This document shows positions 1 to 8,471 of a DNA stretch of 64,000 nt, one piece after another (within the stretch, counting starts at the first letter, position 1; the number at the start of each line of letters is the position of its first letter). Source of the stretch: Tritonibacter mobilis. GTDB lineage: Bacteria; Pseudomonadota; Alphaproteobacteria; Rhodobacterales; Rhodobacteraceae. The stretch lies in contig NZ_LNWY01000007.1 of NCBI RefSeq assembly GCF_001681715.1, positions 1-64,000 on the forward strand, written 5' to 3'. The translations under genes were made by a program, and so were the position numbers. The notes beneath the pieces were generated by a model. It worked only from the letters and a program-made list of their open reading frames with translations. It did not search any database and was not told the DNA's origin.

Positions 1-329
1 GGGTCGGGATCGGCGGTTTTGGTATCCGGTGCGGCGGGTGCTGACACCGCCCCGCCGCCATTGCGGCTGCGTTGCACGGGATCTTGCGGCTTCTCCTTGG
101 AGATCACCGCGATCACCTCGCCCACCGGGGCCTCCTCGCCCGCCTCGGCCAACAGAGCCGCCACAAAGCCATCCTGCCCGGCCTCAACCTCGACGGTGGA
201 TTTGTCGGTTTCCACCTCAAACAGCACGTCGCCAGCCGCGACCTCATCACCGGGCGCCTTATGCCACGCGACGATCAAGCCGCTGTCTTGCGCCATGCCG
301 AGCGCGGGCATGATCACCTCATGCGGCAT
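1..329 (-). CDS. E2 lipoyl-bearing subunit of a 2-oxo acid/acetoin dehydrogenase complex (partial, N-terminal part)
   Basis: Only the N-terminal part is present; the gene runs off the left edge. The protein starts MPHEVIMPALGM and contains one lipoyl domain with the lipoylation motif ETDKST at about residues 42-47; the lysine carries the lipoyl arm. A flexible linker rich in Ala, Pro and Gly begins near residue 90. The family passes the acyl group from the thiamine-dependent E1 to CoA. The ATG lies inside the end of the E1beta gene (11-nt overlap), so translation is probably coupled. The subunit-binding and acyltransferase domains lie outside the window, so whether this is an acetoin- or pyruvate-type E2 cannot be settled, but the E1 partners favour the acetoin type. 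Confidence 0.85.
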   Translation of the reverse strand, partial: MPHEVIMPALGMAQDSGLIVAWHKAPGDEVAAGDVLFEVETDKSTVEVEAGQDGFVAALLAEAGEEAPVGEVIAVISKEKPQDPVQRSRNGGGAVSAPAAPDTKTADPD

Positions 330-1314
330 GGATCATCTCCCCCGACATCAGCTTGCGCGCCTTCTCGACCACCGCCTCCGGGGTGGGCACGGTCAGATCC
401 TCGAGCGCAGGCGTGAAGGGCACCGGCACATCCATCGCCCCCATGCGCAGCACAGGCGCGTCCAGATGATAAAAGGCCTTCTCATTGATCCGCCCGGCAA
501 TTTCGCCGGTGACGCCATAGCTCTGATGGCCCTCGTCGACGACGATCACACGCGAGGTTTTTTTGGCGGAGTTGATCAGCGTGTCCTCATCAAGCGGCAC
601 AATAGTGCGCGGGTCGATCACTTCGGCGCTGATGCCCTCCTTGGCGAGGATCTCGGCGGCGGCTTCGCAGACCTGCACCATGGATGACGTGCCGATCAGG
701 GTGATGTCGGTCCCCTCGCGCAGGATGTTAGCCTCACCGAAGGGGATCAGATATTCCTCCTCGGGCACCGGGGCCTTGTCGTTGTACATCAGCTTGTCTT
801 CGAAGATCACAACCGGGTTGTTGTCGCGGATCGCGGTCTTCATCAGCCCCTTGGCCTCATAGGCGGACGAGGGCATTGCCACCTTCAGCCCCGGAATATG
901 CGCCACCAGCGCGTGCAGCGATTGCGAGTGCTGCGCCGCCGAGCGCCGGGTTGCGCCCAGATTGGTGCGCAGGACCAAAGGCGCGCTCATCTTGCCGCCG
1001 GACATGTAATGGGTCTTGGCAGCCTGATTGCAGAGCTGATCCATGATCAAATAGATGAAATCGCCAAACATCAGGTCCACAACGGGGCGGGTGCCGGTCA
1101 TCGCCGCCCCCACGGCCAGCCCCATAAATCCGGGCTCTGCGATGGGGGTGTCGACCACGCGGCTGGTGCCGAATTCCTCGACCAGACCGCTCAGCACCTT
1201 AAAGGGTGTGCCCGCCTCGGCCACATCCTCGCCAATGATGAACACGGTCTCATCGCGGCGCATTTCCTCGGCCAGCGCCTCGTTGACCGCTTGGGATAGG
1301 GTAATCTCTCGCAT
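319..1314 (-). CDS. Acetoin dehydrogenase-type E1 beta subunit
   Basis: A 331-residue transketolase-like E1 beta subunit (pyrimidine-binding domain followed by the C-terminal transketolase domain). It begins MREITLSQAVNEALAEEM, with the family stretch IIGEDVAEAGTPFKVLSGL and the cation-loop region around LRTNLGATRRSAAQHSQ. The ATG at 1314 is preceded by a GGAGAG ribosome binding site; a longer upstream reading would run into the E1alpha gene. With E1alpha it forms the thiamine-diphosphate decarboxylating or diketone-cleaving heterotetramer. It sits 10 nt after E1alpha and overlaps E2. By similarity it belongs with AcoB and PdhB; the substrate is inferred only from neighbours. Confidence 0.9.
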   Translation of the reverse strand: MREITLSQAVNEALAEEMRRDETVFIIGEDVAEAGTPFKVLSGLVEEFGTSRVVDTPIAEPGFMGLAVGAAMTGTRPVVDLMFGDFIYLIMDQLCNQAAKTHYMSGGKMSAPLVLRTNLGATRRSAAQHSQSLHALVAHIPGLKVAMPSSAYEAKGLMKTAIRDNNPVVIFEDKLMYNDKAPVPEEEYLIPFGEANILREGTDITLIGTSSMVQVCEAAAEILAKEGISAEVIDPRTIVPLDEDTLINSAKKTSRVIVVDEGHQSYGVTGEIAGRINEKAFYHLDAPVLRMGAMDVPVPFTPALEDLTVPTPEAVVEKARKLMSGEMIHAA

Positions 1315-1324
1315 GTCGCTCTCC

Positions 1325-2326
1325 TCAGGCCAGCGCGTGTTTGACATCGGTGAAGACGTGCATGTCGACCTCGGATTCGTCGGGGTATCCGGCCTCCAGC
1401 GCGTAAGTCACCGCCGCTTCGGCATCCTTGCGCACCGCGTCATTGAGGGCCTCGATCTCGTCTTCAGTGGCGATGCCTTGTTCCACCAGCCAGCTGCGGA
1501 AACGGGTGATCGGATCGCGGTTCTCCTTCCAATCCTTCTCTTCTTCCTTGGAGCGGTAATATTCGCGGTTGATGTCGCCGACGTGGTGGCCGTGATAGCG
1601 ATAGGTCATCAGCTCCATGAAAAACGGCCCCTCGCCTTTGCGGGCGCGGGCCACCAGCTGTTCGGTCAGCTCATTCACGGCGAGCACATCCTGGCCGTCC
1701 ACCTGATGTGCCTCGATGCCAAAGGCCTCGGCGCGGGCGGTGATGGAACCCGCCGCGATTTCATCGGTGCGGGTGTATTCCGAGTAGCCGTTGTTTTCGC
1801 AGGCATAAATCACCGGTAGCTTCCACAGCGCGGCCATGTTCATGACCTCATACATCAGCCCCTGTGCGGTGGCGCCATCGCCAAAGAAACAGACCGTCAC
1901 ATCGTCTTTGCCCAAGAGTTTCGCGGTAAAGGCCGACCCCGTCGCAATCCCCATGGAGCCACCGACAATGGCATTTGCGCCAAGGTTGCCATTGGACTGA
2001 TCGGCGATATGCATGCTGCCGCCCTTGCCCCGGCAATAGCCCTCTTCCTTGCCCAGAAGCTCGCAGAACATCTCCTTGAACGCGGCCCCTTTGGCGACGC
2101 AATGGCCGTGGCCGCGGTGGGTTGAGGTGATCTTGTCGGTGATCTTCAGCGCCTCGCAGATGCCAACGGCCACGGCCTCCTCGCCGGAGTACATATGCGT
2201 CAGCCCCGGCATTTTGGCCGAGAGGTACAGTTGGTTGGCGTTGTCCTCAAACGTGCGGATGCGGACCATCTGGCGATACATGCGCAGATAGTCTTCGGTG
2301 TTCGATGCTGTCTTGGCGGGACTCAT
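1325..2326 (-). CDS. Acetoin dehydrogenase-type E1 alpha subunit (thiamine diphosphate)
   Basis: A 333-residue E1 alpha subunit. The thiamine-diphosphate motif is visible as GDGATAQG followed about 20 residues later by ENNGYSEYT. An HRGHGHCVAKGA segment near residue 75 and GLTHMYSGEEAVAVG near residue 40 resemble acetoin dehydrogenase AcoA more than housekeeping pyruvate dehydrogenase. The ATG at 2326 follows AAGAGAGATCCC. It lies in a leftward operon of regulator, SDR, M24 protein, E1alpha, E1beta and E2. Members of this family cleave acetoin or 2-oxo acids and transfer the acyl unit to lipoamide. The true substrate here is unproven; the adjacent dehydrogenases could supply a diketone or oxo acid. 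Confidence 0.88.
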   Translation of the reverse strand: MSPAKTASNTEDYLRMYRQMVRIRTFEDNANQLYLSAKMPGLTHMYSGEEAVAVGICEALKITDKITSTHRGHGHCVAKGAAFKEMFCELLGKEEGYCRGKGGSMHIADQSNGNLGANAIVGGSMGIATGSAFTAKLLGKDDVTVCFFGDGATAQGLMYEVMNMAALWKLPVIYACENNGYSEYTRTDEIAAGSITARAEAFGIEAHQVDGQDVLAVNELTEQLVARARKGEGPFFMELMTYRYHGHHVGDINREYYRSKEEEKDWKENRDPITRFRSWLVEQGIATEDEIEALNDAVRKDAEAAVTYALEAGYPDESEVDMHVFTDVKHALA

Positions 2327-2385
2327 GGGATCTCTCTTTAGAAAAAGTGCCCGGACCCGCAGGACCGAGCAGTCTTCGGGGGAGG

Positions 2386-3684
2386 TTAGTAACGGTTGGC
2401 GATCGGCAGCTCTTCGGCAGGGAACAGCGAAATCACCTCGCAGCCGGTGTCTGTCACCACCACCTCTTCTTCGATCCGCGCGGCAGAATAGCCGTCGCTG
2501 GCCGGGCAATAGGTTTCCAGCGCAAAGACCATGCCGGTCTGGATTTCCATCGGTTTGTCGAGGCTGACCGCGCGCGAAATGATGGGTCGTTCGTGCAGCG
2601 CCAGACCTAGCCCGTGGCCGAATTGCAGACCAAAGGCCGACAGTTCATCCGGGAAGCCGAACTCCTCGGCCTTGGGCCAGAGCTTGGCGACCTGATCGGT
2701 GGTCACGCCCGGCTTGATCGCTTGAATTGACGCATCAATCCATTCGCGCGCCTTGACGTAGGCATCGACCTGCGCAGGCGTCGATTTGCCGATGTTGAAG
2801 GTCCGGTAGTAGCAGGTGCGATAGCCCTGATAGCTTTGCAGGATATCAAAGAACGCCTGATCGCCGGGGCGGAACATGCGATCGGTGAAGTTATGCGGAT
2901 GCGGGTTGCAGCGCTCGCCCGAAATGGCATTGATCGCCTCCACATCGTCCGAGCCCCACTCGTAGAGGAGCTTGTTGGACATGGCGACAATCTCGTTTTC
3001 GCGCACGCCCGGTTTCAGCTCCTCGTAGATCATGTGGTAAACGCCATCGACCATGCTGGCGGCCTGCGTCAAAAGCTGGATCTCGTCCCAATTCTTGATC
3101 TCGCGCGCGGAGAGCATGATCTGCTGACCGTCCACCACATTCAGACCGGCCTCTTTCAGGGCCTCAAACATGGCGGTTTCGGCATAATCCACGCCCACCG
3201 GCATGCCTTTCATGCCCGCGTCCTCAATGAGGCCCGCGATGTCTTCGGCGTATTTCTTCATCAGGCCAAAGCTCGGCGGGATGGTGCCGCGCATGCCGAC
3301 AACGCCCGCGTGGCAATGATCCGGCACCAACCAGTCGGAGTATTTGCGGTGATGCACCGCAGCAGAGCCAAAGTCCCAGACATGCGGCGCGTCATCGCCA
3401 GTGAGCAGGGCAAAGCGGCACATCTTGTCGCGTTCCCACTCGCCGATCTTGGTCGAGGTCACATAGCGGATGTTGTTGACATCAAACAGCAAAAGCGAGC
3501 CTGCGCTGCTTTTCCTCAGTGCCTCGCGGGTGCGGCTCAGCCGGTAGCGGCGCAGCCGGTCGTGATCGACGCGGCGCTCGAAATCCACTTGTGTCGGGCC
3601 CCATGCGGGCAGGCGGCCTTCCCATTGCCAATTGGGCTCCAGATCCTGCGGTGTCAGGACGTTCGGGGTCAGTGCGCGAGACAT
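2386..3684 (-). CDS. M24-family (creatinase/aminopeptidase P-like) protein with incomplete metal site
   Basis: A 432-residue pita-bread-fold protein: N-terminal creatinase-like domain (about 60-200) then the M24 catalytic domain (about 205-425). The start has a strong GGAGGAG site. In canonical M24 peptidases two Asp ligands precede a His and two Glu. Here the first region reads FFDILQSYQGYRTCYYR (Asp280 onward), so only one Asp of the D-x-D/TD pattern remains, while GHGLGLALHE, the FALE region and RIEEE keep the His and Glu positions. This loss resembles metal-independent creatinase rather than a peptidase or the DMSP lyase DddP. Probable role: hydrolysis or elimination on a small substrate within this operon. 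It is not recognised as a named enzyme. Confidence 0.72.
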   Translation of the reverse strand: MSRALTPNVLTPQDLEPNWQWEGRLPAWGPTQVDFERRVDHDRLRRYRLSRTREALRKSSAGSLLLFDVNNIRYVTSTKIGEWERDKMCRFALLTGDDAPHVWDFGSAAVHHRKYSDWLVPDHCHAGVVGMRGTIPPSFGLMKKYAEDIAGLIEDAGMKGMPVGVDYAETAMFEALKEAGLNVVDGQQIMLSAREIKNWDEIQLLTQAASMVDGVYHMIYEELKPGVRENEIVAMSNKLLYEWGSDDVEAINAISGERCNPHPHNFTDRMFRPGDQAFFDILQSYQGYRTCYYRTFNIGKSTPAQVDAYVKAREWIDASIQAIKPGVTTDQVAKLWPKAEEFGFPDELSAFGLQFGHGLGLALHERPIISRAVSLDKPMEIQTGMVFALETYCPASDGYSAARIEEEVVVTDTGCEVISLFPAEELPIANRY

Positions 3685-3747
3685 AGCTCCTCCTTCGGGT
3701 ATGCGCTCGCACACCCGTTTATCGCGTAATTTCAGTTTGTTAGTGTG

Positions 3748-4557
3748 TTACTGGATGCACCAGCCGCCATCGATGTGGATCATCTGGCCGGTCATGTAAT
3801 CGCTGTCGTCCGAGACGAGGAAGGACGCGGTGCCCACGATATCCTTGGGGTAGGACACGCGTTTGATCTGCAAGGCATCGCGGGCGATATCGTCATAGGC
3901 CTGACCTTCGCGCTCCTTGAAACCGATCTCGACCAGATCCTTGTCGAGTTGTTCCCAGAGCGGCGTCACCACCACGCCCGGCGCATAGCCGTTGACGGTG
4001 ATATTATGCTCCGACAGGCCAATCGCCCCGCAATGGGTCAGCGCCAGACAGCCGTATTTCGAGGTACAATACACGGTCACGTCCACCAGCGGTTTGCGCG
4101 ACGCAATGCTACCCACGTTGATGAGCTTGTAGGGGTGATCCGCCATCGGCCCTTGCGCGATCATCTGGCGGGCGGTCTCCTGCATGCCCAGCCACATCGC
4201 CTTGGTGTTGACGTTCATAATCATGTCCCAGTTGTCCTCATCGATATCCATGAAGAACCGGGGCTTGTTGAGACCAGCGTTGAACAGGCCGACATTGATG
4301 GAGCCAAAAGCATCCACGGTCGCCTTGACGGCGGCGGCGTTGTCCGCGCGTTTGGTCACATCCATCCGAATGGCGATCGCCTTGCCGTTTCCGGCGGCGT
4401 TGATCTTGTCGGCCAGCCCCTGCGCCTCACCACCGTCGAGATCACCGATGCAGACATTTGCCCCCTGCGCCGCAAAGGCTTCGGCATTGGTCGCCCCCAT
4501 GCCACGGGCCGCACCCGTAATTAGAATGTTTTTACCTTTCAAGCGGTTGGGGTCCAT
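3748..4557 (-). CDS. Short-chain dehydrogenase/reductase (SDR), operon copy 1
   Basis: A 269-residue classical SDR. It shows the dinucleotide motif TGAARGMG near residue 14, an NAG-type motif as FNAGLNK, and the catalytic Ser in NVGSIAS with YCTSK (Tyr-x3-Lys). The C-terminal DSDYMTGQMIHIDGG is typical of polyol/butanediol-type dehydrogenases. The ATG at 4557 follows AGGAGGAGAGATC. It is a clear paralogue of the SDR at 7659-8447 on the other side of the divergent promoter; both share WEQ-D-DL-EIG and SDYMTGQ stretches. It probably oxidises a hydroxyl group of the imported compound or of its first product with NAD(P)+. Confidence 0.88.
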   Translation of the reverse strand: MDPNRLKGKNILITGAARGMGATNAEAFAAQGANVCIGDLDGGEAQGLADKINAAGNGKAIAIRMDVTKRADNAAAVKATVDAFGSINVGLFNAGLNKPRFFMDIDEDNWDMIMNVNTKAMWLGMQETARQMIAQGPMADHPYKLINVGSIASRKPLVDVTVYCTSKYGCLALTHCGAIGLSEHNITVNGYAPGVVVTPLWEQLDKDLVEIGFKEREGQAYDDIARDALQIKRVSYPKDIVGTASFLVSDDSDYMTGQMIHIDGGWCIQ

Positions 4558-4577
4558 GATCTCTCCTCCTAGAGTCG

Positions 4578-6404
4578 CTATGTTCTTTGTGTTGCAATCA
4601 GGGCATCGGCCCGTGCCTGCGCCTGTCGCAGGGCCTCGCGCGGGGGGATGACCCCGCGCAGCATGTCGTGAAATTCCTCGCCACAGATGCGGATGATCTG
4701 GCCGATCTCCGGCACCGGCGGGCGCGGCCAGAATTGCAGCTCATCGCGCCAGGACATCGCGTCGACCGCCTCAAAGATCTGCGAGGTCCGCCGCACCTCG
4801 GGGTCCGAACCTACCGAGTACCGCGGATTGGTCCGGCTGCCGTGCTGCACAAAAAGCTTCTGCGCCTCAGGCGAGGTAAACACCATCAGCGCCTCGACGG
4901 CGGCGGGAATGCGGTCGGGCGCCAGATTGGCCGGAATGCCCATGACGTAGCCGCCCACCGGGGCAATTGGGTTGCCGCCCGCACCTGCGGGATGCGGCAG
5001 ATAGCCAGTCTGACCATAAGCGGGCGAGCTTTCGTCCAGCTCGAAATATGGGGCCAGCAGCGTATAGCCGTAGGCCATGGCGATATTGCCCGCCGCATAG
5101 GGGCGCACCCGCTCGTACCAGGACATCGACAGGATGTCGGGCGGCGAATATTGCAGCAGTTCCAACAGGTATTCCGCCGCCAGAAGCCCCGCAGGCGTGT
5201 CGATGGTGGCGCGGTACGTCCGATCCGCCAGCCCGTCGGTGTCAAACCCGCCGGCGTTGGCAGGCAGGTCCAGAACCGGCTGGCCGAAATCCGCCATCGT
5301 CATCAAGGCCGTATGCCCCAGCGCCGTGCCGCGCGCCGCATTCCACGCAATGCCATAGCGGCCATGGCGCGGGTCATGCAGCGCCCGCGCGGCGTGCAAC
5401 AGCGCATCAGTGGTCGCGGGGGGCTCCAGCCCCGCCTCGGCAAAGAGGTCGCGGCGATAGAACAGCAACTCCGGCGTGGTCTGCGCCGGCACCCCATAGG
5501 CCCGCCCGCCCCAATGCGCCGCTTTCCATCCCGCCGTGTGGAAATCCGCCGTATCCAGCCGGGCCACATCCATCACCTGATCGAGCGGCATCAGCACGTC
5601 TTTGGTGGCAAACTCTCCGATCCAGGGCAGATCAACGGCGATAATGTCGTAGCGGCTGGCGGCGCGGTCCGCATTGCGCAGGGCCTCTTCGCGCAGCCGG
5701 TCGATGGAAAACGCGCGCTGGCTGATCTGAACCCCGATCACCTGTTCAAACTGGCGTTTCAGGTTCTCCATCACCATAAAGGTCGGATCCCCATGCACCA
5801 GCACCCGCAGGCCGCCCGACACTTTCAACGGCTCGCTGCGCACCCGCATCGGCAGGATCGACTGCGCGGCAGAATAGCTGCCGCCAAAGTAGTAGTCCTT
5901 GCTCTCCTGCCCGCGATGACGCCCCCCGAACCGCGCTTCGGCCATGCGCCGCACGCGGCTTGAGAGACGAATCCACTGGTCCAGCAGCTTGTCGCTGGGA
6001 TGCATCGAGAAACTCTTGCCGGATTTGGTGCGCGGGCGCTGCTCAATAAGGCCCGCCTCCACCATTTCCTTCATCCGGCGGGTGGCGGTCGCATAGGGCA
6101 CCCGGCTGGCCCCGATCAGCGATGTGGGGGTGATGGTCTTGGCCTCGAAATGCCCCTTAATCAGATGCATCGCCATGCGCAGATGGGCATTTGGCACGTA
6201 AACATCGAGCGTATCTTCCAGCTCATCGCTCAGCTCTTCGAGCAGAGACAACGCCCCAAGCGCCTCGGATTTCGCCTCAGGCGACACCGGGCCGATCTGG
6301 TCATGTCTGGCGAAGGCATTCATCGGCGCGGTGGACCTTTTGCGATACAGAGGATTGCGGGGTTTCGTGATTTTATCCGGATTGGATGATGCGGAGTCGC
6401 TCAC
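4578..6404 (-). CDS. Transcription regulator: MarR-like winged helix fused to a type-1 solute-binding domain
   Basis: A 608-residue protein starting at GTG 6404, chosen because GAAAGGAAAG lies six bases upstream. Residues about 72-135 form a winged helix-turn-helix (TSLIGASRVPYATATRRMKEM is the recognition region, followed by a basic wing RPRTKSGKS). From about residue 190 to the end it reads as a family-1 extracellular solute-binding protein: GLRVLVHGDP, YDIIAVDLPWIGEFA, YGVPAQTTPELLFYRRDLF, and APVGGYVMGIP near the C terminus. There is no signal peptide or membrane helix, so the binding domain should act in the cytoplasm as a ligand sensor. It is the first gene of the leftward operon and faces the ABC importer, which fits a role controlling both. 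The architecture is uncommon. Confidence 0.82.
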   Translation of the reverse strand: MSDSASSNPDKITKPRNPLYRKRSTAPMNAFARHDQIGPVSPEAKSEALGALSLLEELSDELEDTLDVYVPNAHLRMAMHLIKGHFEAKTITPTSLIGASRVPYATATRRMKEMVEAGLIEQRPRTKSGKSFSMHPSDKLLDQWIRLSSRVRRMAEARFGGRHRGQESKDYYFGGSYSAAQSILPMRVRSEPLKVSGGLRVLVHGDPTFMVMENLKRQFEQVIGVQISQRAFSIDRLREEALRNADRAASRYDIIAVDLPWIGEFATKDVLMPLDQVMDVARLDTADFHTAGWKAAHWGGRAYGVPAQTTPELLFYRRDLFAEAGLEPPATTDALLHAARALHDPRHGRYGIAWNAARGTALGHTALMTMADFGQPVLDLPANAGGFDTDGLADRTYRATIDTPAGLLAAEYLLELLQYSPPDILSMSWYERVRPYAAGNIAMAYGYTLLAPYFELDESSPAYGQTGYLPHPAGAGGNPIAPVGGYVMGIPANLAPDRIPAAVEALMVFTSPEAQKLFVQHGSRTNPRYSVGSDPEVRRTSQIFEAVDAMSWRDELQFWPRPPVPEIGQIIRICGEEFHDMLRGVIPPREALRQAQARADALIATQRT

Positions 6405-6424
6405 GGGCTTTCCTTTCGAAGATG

Positions 6425-6491
6425 TCCAAACTGACACACGCAGCGTAGCGCGAAGGTATCCAAATTGGACATCAAAACATCCATAATGGAT
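6425..6491. promoter_or_regulatory. Cluster of palindromic operator-like sites between the divergent operons
   Basis: The 223-bp gap between the regulator and the importer holds two good palindromes, TCCAAATTGGA (6459-6469) and ATCCATAATGGAT (6479-6491), with centres 21 bp apart (two helical turns), and a weaker half-matching site TCCAAACTGAC (6425-6435). They lie close to the regulator start and are well placed for dimer binding by the adjacent MarR-like fusion protein. A weak rightward promoter, TTGGAC (6465-6470) then 17 nt then GGATAT, would overlap them. Confidence 0.55.
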
Positions 6492-6627
6492 ATTTTCGCT
6501 ACATTTTGGGTGACGCAGACTTGGCATTGTGCTCGAAGTCATCCGGTCGTCCGGGTGGTCCATTGGCGTCCGGGAGGGGCGCTCGGGACTGGAGGAAGTC
6601 TCGGGAAAAACGGGAGGAGATCAAAAT

Positions 6628-7575
6628 ATGAATATTCGAACCATGCTTGCCGCAAGCACCGCGATCCTGCTGGCGGGTGCAGCATCCGCCGACACCATGA
6701 AGATCGGCATCACCCAGAACAACGTGGGTGTGGACAGCTATCAGACCACATACGAGAAGGCTTTCATCGCCGCGGCCGATGCCAATGCAGACATTGAGGC
6801 CGTGGTTCTGGACGCAGGCGGCGACGTGGCTCGCCAGATTGCGCAGATGGAAGACCTGATCCAGCAAGAGGTCGATGCGATCATCATCTGGCCCACCAAT
6901 GGCGAGGCCGTGATCCCCGCTGTGCGCAAGGCACAGAAAGCAGGTATTCCGGTGGTTGTCACCAATTCCAACATTGCCGAGGCGGGCTTTGACTTCATCA
7001 AGTCCTTCTCCGGCCCCGACAACATCACCCAAGGCGCGCGCTCGGCAGAGATCATGTGCGACAAGTTCAAGGACATGGGCATCGCGGATGAGGCGCAGGT
7101 GGTCCATATCACCGGCCAGCCCGGCTACACCACCGCCATTGAACGTGCCAAGGGGTTTGAGGACCGCCTGCCCGAGGTCTGCCCGAATGTGACCATCGTC
7201 GACACCCAGCCGGGCGACTGGAACCGCGAGAAATCGCAGCAGGTGATGGAAGCCTTCCTTGTGAAATACGACGACATCGACGGCGTCTACGCGGGCGATG
7301 ACAATATGGGCGTCGGGGCTCTCAACGCCGCCAAGGCTGCGGGCCGTGACGGCATCATCTTTGTCGGAGCCACCAACTTTGCCGTGGGGTATGAGGCCAT
7401 GGCAGCGGGGGATTACTGGGGGTCCATCTATCAGTCGCCGGTGGATGATGCCGAGGCCGCGCTGCAAACCGCCGTCGACATCCTGTCGGGCAAGGACATC
7501 CCCTTCCTGAACTACTTCGACACGCCGAAGATCACGCAGGACAATATGGACGAGTTCACCAAACCCGTCTTTTAA
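6628..7575 (+). CDS. Periplasmic substrate-binding protein of a ribose-type ABC importer
   Basis: A 315-residue type-I periplasmic binding protein (RbsB/Peripla_BP_4 family). A Sec signal peptide MNIRTMLAASTAILLAGAASA is followed by DTMKIGITQNN. The core shows two Rossmann-like lobes, with QMEDLIQQEVDAIIIWPTNG and, later, DGVYAGDDNMGVGALNAAK, which are family hallmarks. The ATG at 6628 was chosen over upstream options because GGGAGGAGA lies at 6612-6619 and the signal peptide begins there. It delivers ligand to the two permeases encoded downstream. The family binds sugars, polyols and some other small polar compounds; the ligand is not evident. Confidence 0.9.
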   Translation: MNIRTMLAASTAILLAGAASADTMKIGITQNNVGVDSYQTTYEKAFIAAADANADIEAVVLDAGGDVARQIAQMEDLIQQEVDAIIIWPTNGEAVIPAVRKAQKAGIPVVVTNSNIAEAGFDFIKSFSGPDNITQGARSAEIMCDKFKDMGIADEAQVVHITGQPGYTTAIERAKGFEDRLPEVCPNVTIVDTQPGDWNREKSQQVMEAFLVKYDDIDGVYAGDDNMGVGALNAAKAAGRDGIIFVGATNFAVGYEAMAAGDYWGSIYQSPVDDAEAALQTAVDILSGKDIPFLNYFDTPKITQDNMDEFTKPVF

Positions 7576-7582
7576 GGCGCAT

Positions 7583-7621
7583 CATGTGGGGCGCGTCTGC
7601 CGGGTGCAGGCGCCCCATATG
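7583..7621 (+). other. Stem-loop after the ribose-type binding-protein gene
   Basis: Arms 7583-7593 and 7611-7621 pair over 11 bp with one G-T wobble, and an inner CTGC/GCAG pair closes the loop. It lies just after the binding-protein stop codon and before the SDR. It has no T-tract, so it more likely protects the 3' end of a processed binding-protein mRNA than ends transcription fully. Confidence 0.65.
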
Positions 7622-7658
7622 GCATTTCCCAAAATCGAGATTTGGAAGGGGCACGCCT

Positions 7659-8447
7659 ATGGGACGTGTATCGGATCGCGTCTGCCTTGTGACGGGGGCA
7701 GCGCAGGGCATCGGCCGCGCCATTTCCGAGGCGCTGCTGCGCGAGGGCGCACAGGTCTGTCTGGCCGACATCAACGGCGACAAAGTGGCCGAGGTGGCCC
7801 GGAGTTTTGCCGCGGATCATCCCGGTCGCGTCACCTCCGCCCCGGTGGATGTCACCGATCGTGCACAGGTGCAGGCGATGATCGCCCATACGGTTGCAAC
7901 CTTTGGTCGGCTGGATGTGAAATTCAACAACGCGGGCGTCAACCGGCCGATGAATTTTCTGGACGTGACCGAGGAAAACTGGAACTTCATCATGGGCATC
8001 AACGGCTTGGGCTGTATGATCGGCATGCAGGAAGCTGCCCGCCAGATGATTGCCCAAGGTCAGGGCGGCAAGATCATCAACACCGCCTCGGTGGCCAGCC
8101 GTCAGGGTTTTGACAATGTAGCCCCCTATTGTGCCTCGAAATGGGCAGTGGTGTCGCTCACCCAATCGGGCGCACGGGATCTGGCGAAACATAACATTAC
8201 CGTCACCGGCTTTGCGCCCGGTGTTGTGGCCACGGAAATGTGGGAGCAGGTTGATCAGGATCTGATGGAGATCGGCGCGTCCGAGCGCCCCGGAGAGGCG
8301 ATGGAGACCTTCTCGGCGGATATCCTCAAGGGACGTGTGGCCACGCCCGAGGATATCACCGGAACCACCACGTTTCTGGCCTCTCGGGACAGCGACTACA
8401 TGACCGGACAGATCGTCATGATCGACGGGGGCATGACCCTCGTGTGA
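7659..8447 (+). CDS. Short-chain dehydrogenase/reductase (SDR), operon copy 2
   Basis: A 262-residue classical SDR: TGAAQGIG cofactor motif near residue 13, FNNAGVN, catalytic NTASVAS and YCASK, C-terminal DSDYMTGQIVMIDGG. The ATG at 7659 is preceded by GGAAGGGG; in-frame codons further upstream lie within the hairpin and lack a site. It resembles meso-2,3-butanediol and sorbitol-type dehydrogenases. It is embedded between the binding protein and the permeases of the importer, so its substrate is probably the imported molecule. It is a paralogue of the SDR at 3748-4557; two successive oxidations, or oxidation of two stereoisomers, are both possible. Confidence 0.88.
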   Translation: MGRVSDRVCLVTGAAQGIGRAISEALLREGAQVCLADINGDKVAEVARSFAADHPGRVTSAPVDVTDRAQVQAMIAHTVATFGRLDVKFNNAGVNRPMNFLDVTEENWNFIMGINGLGCMIGMQEAARQMIAQGQGGKIINTASVASRQGFDNVAPYCASKWAVVSLTQSGARDLAKHNITVTGFAPGVVATEMWEQVDQDLMEIGASERPGEAMETFSADILKGRVATPEDITGTTTFLASRDSDYMTGQIVMIDGGMTLV

Positions 8448-8471
8448 CCGGCGACAAGGCAGGAGGAGCCG

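Noticed and set aside
2386-3684. Identity as the DMSP lyase DddP
   Set aside because: DddP is also an M24-fold roseobacter protein, but its Asp metal ligands (DTD and TD pattern) are not kept here and the N-terminal region differs.
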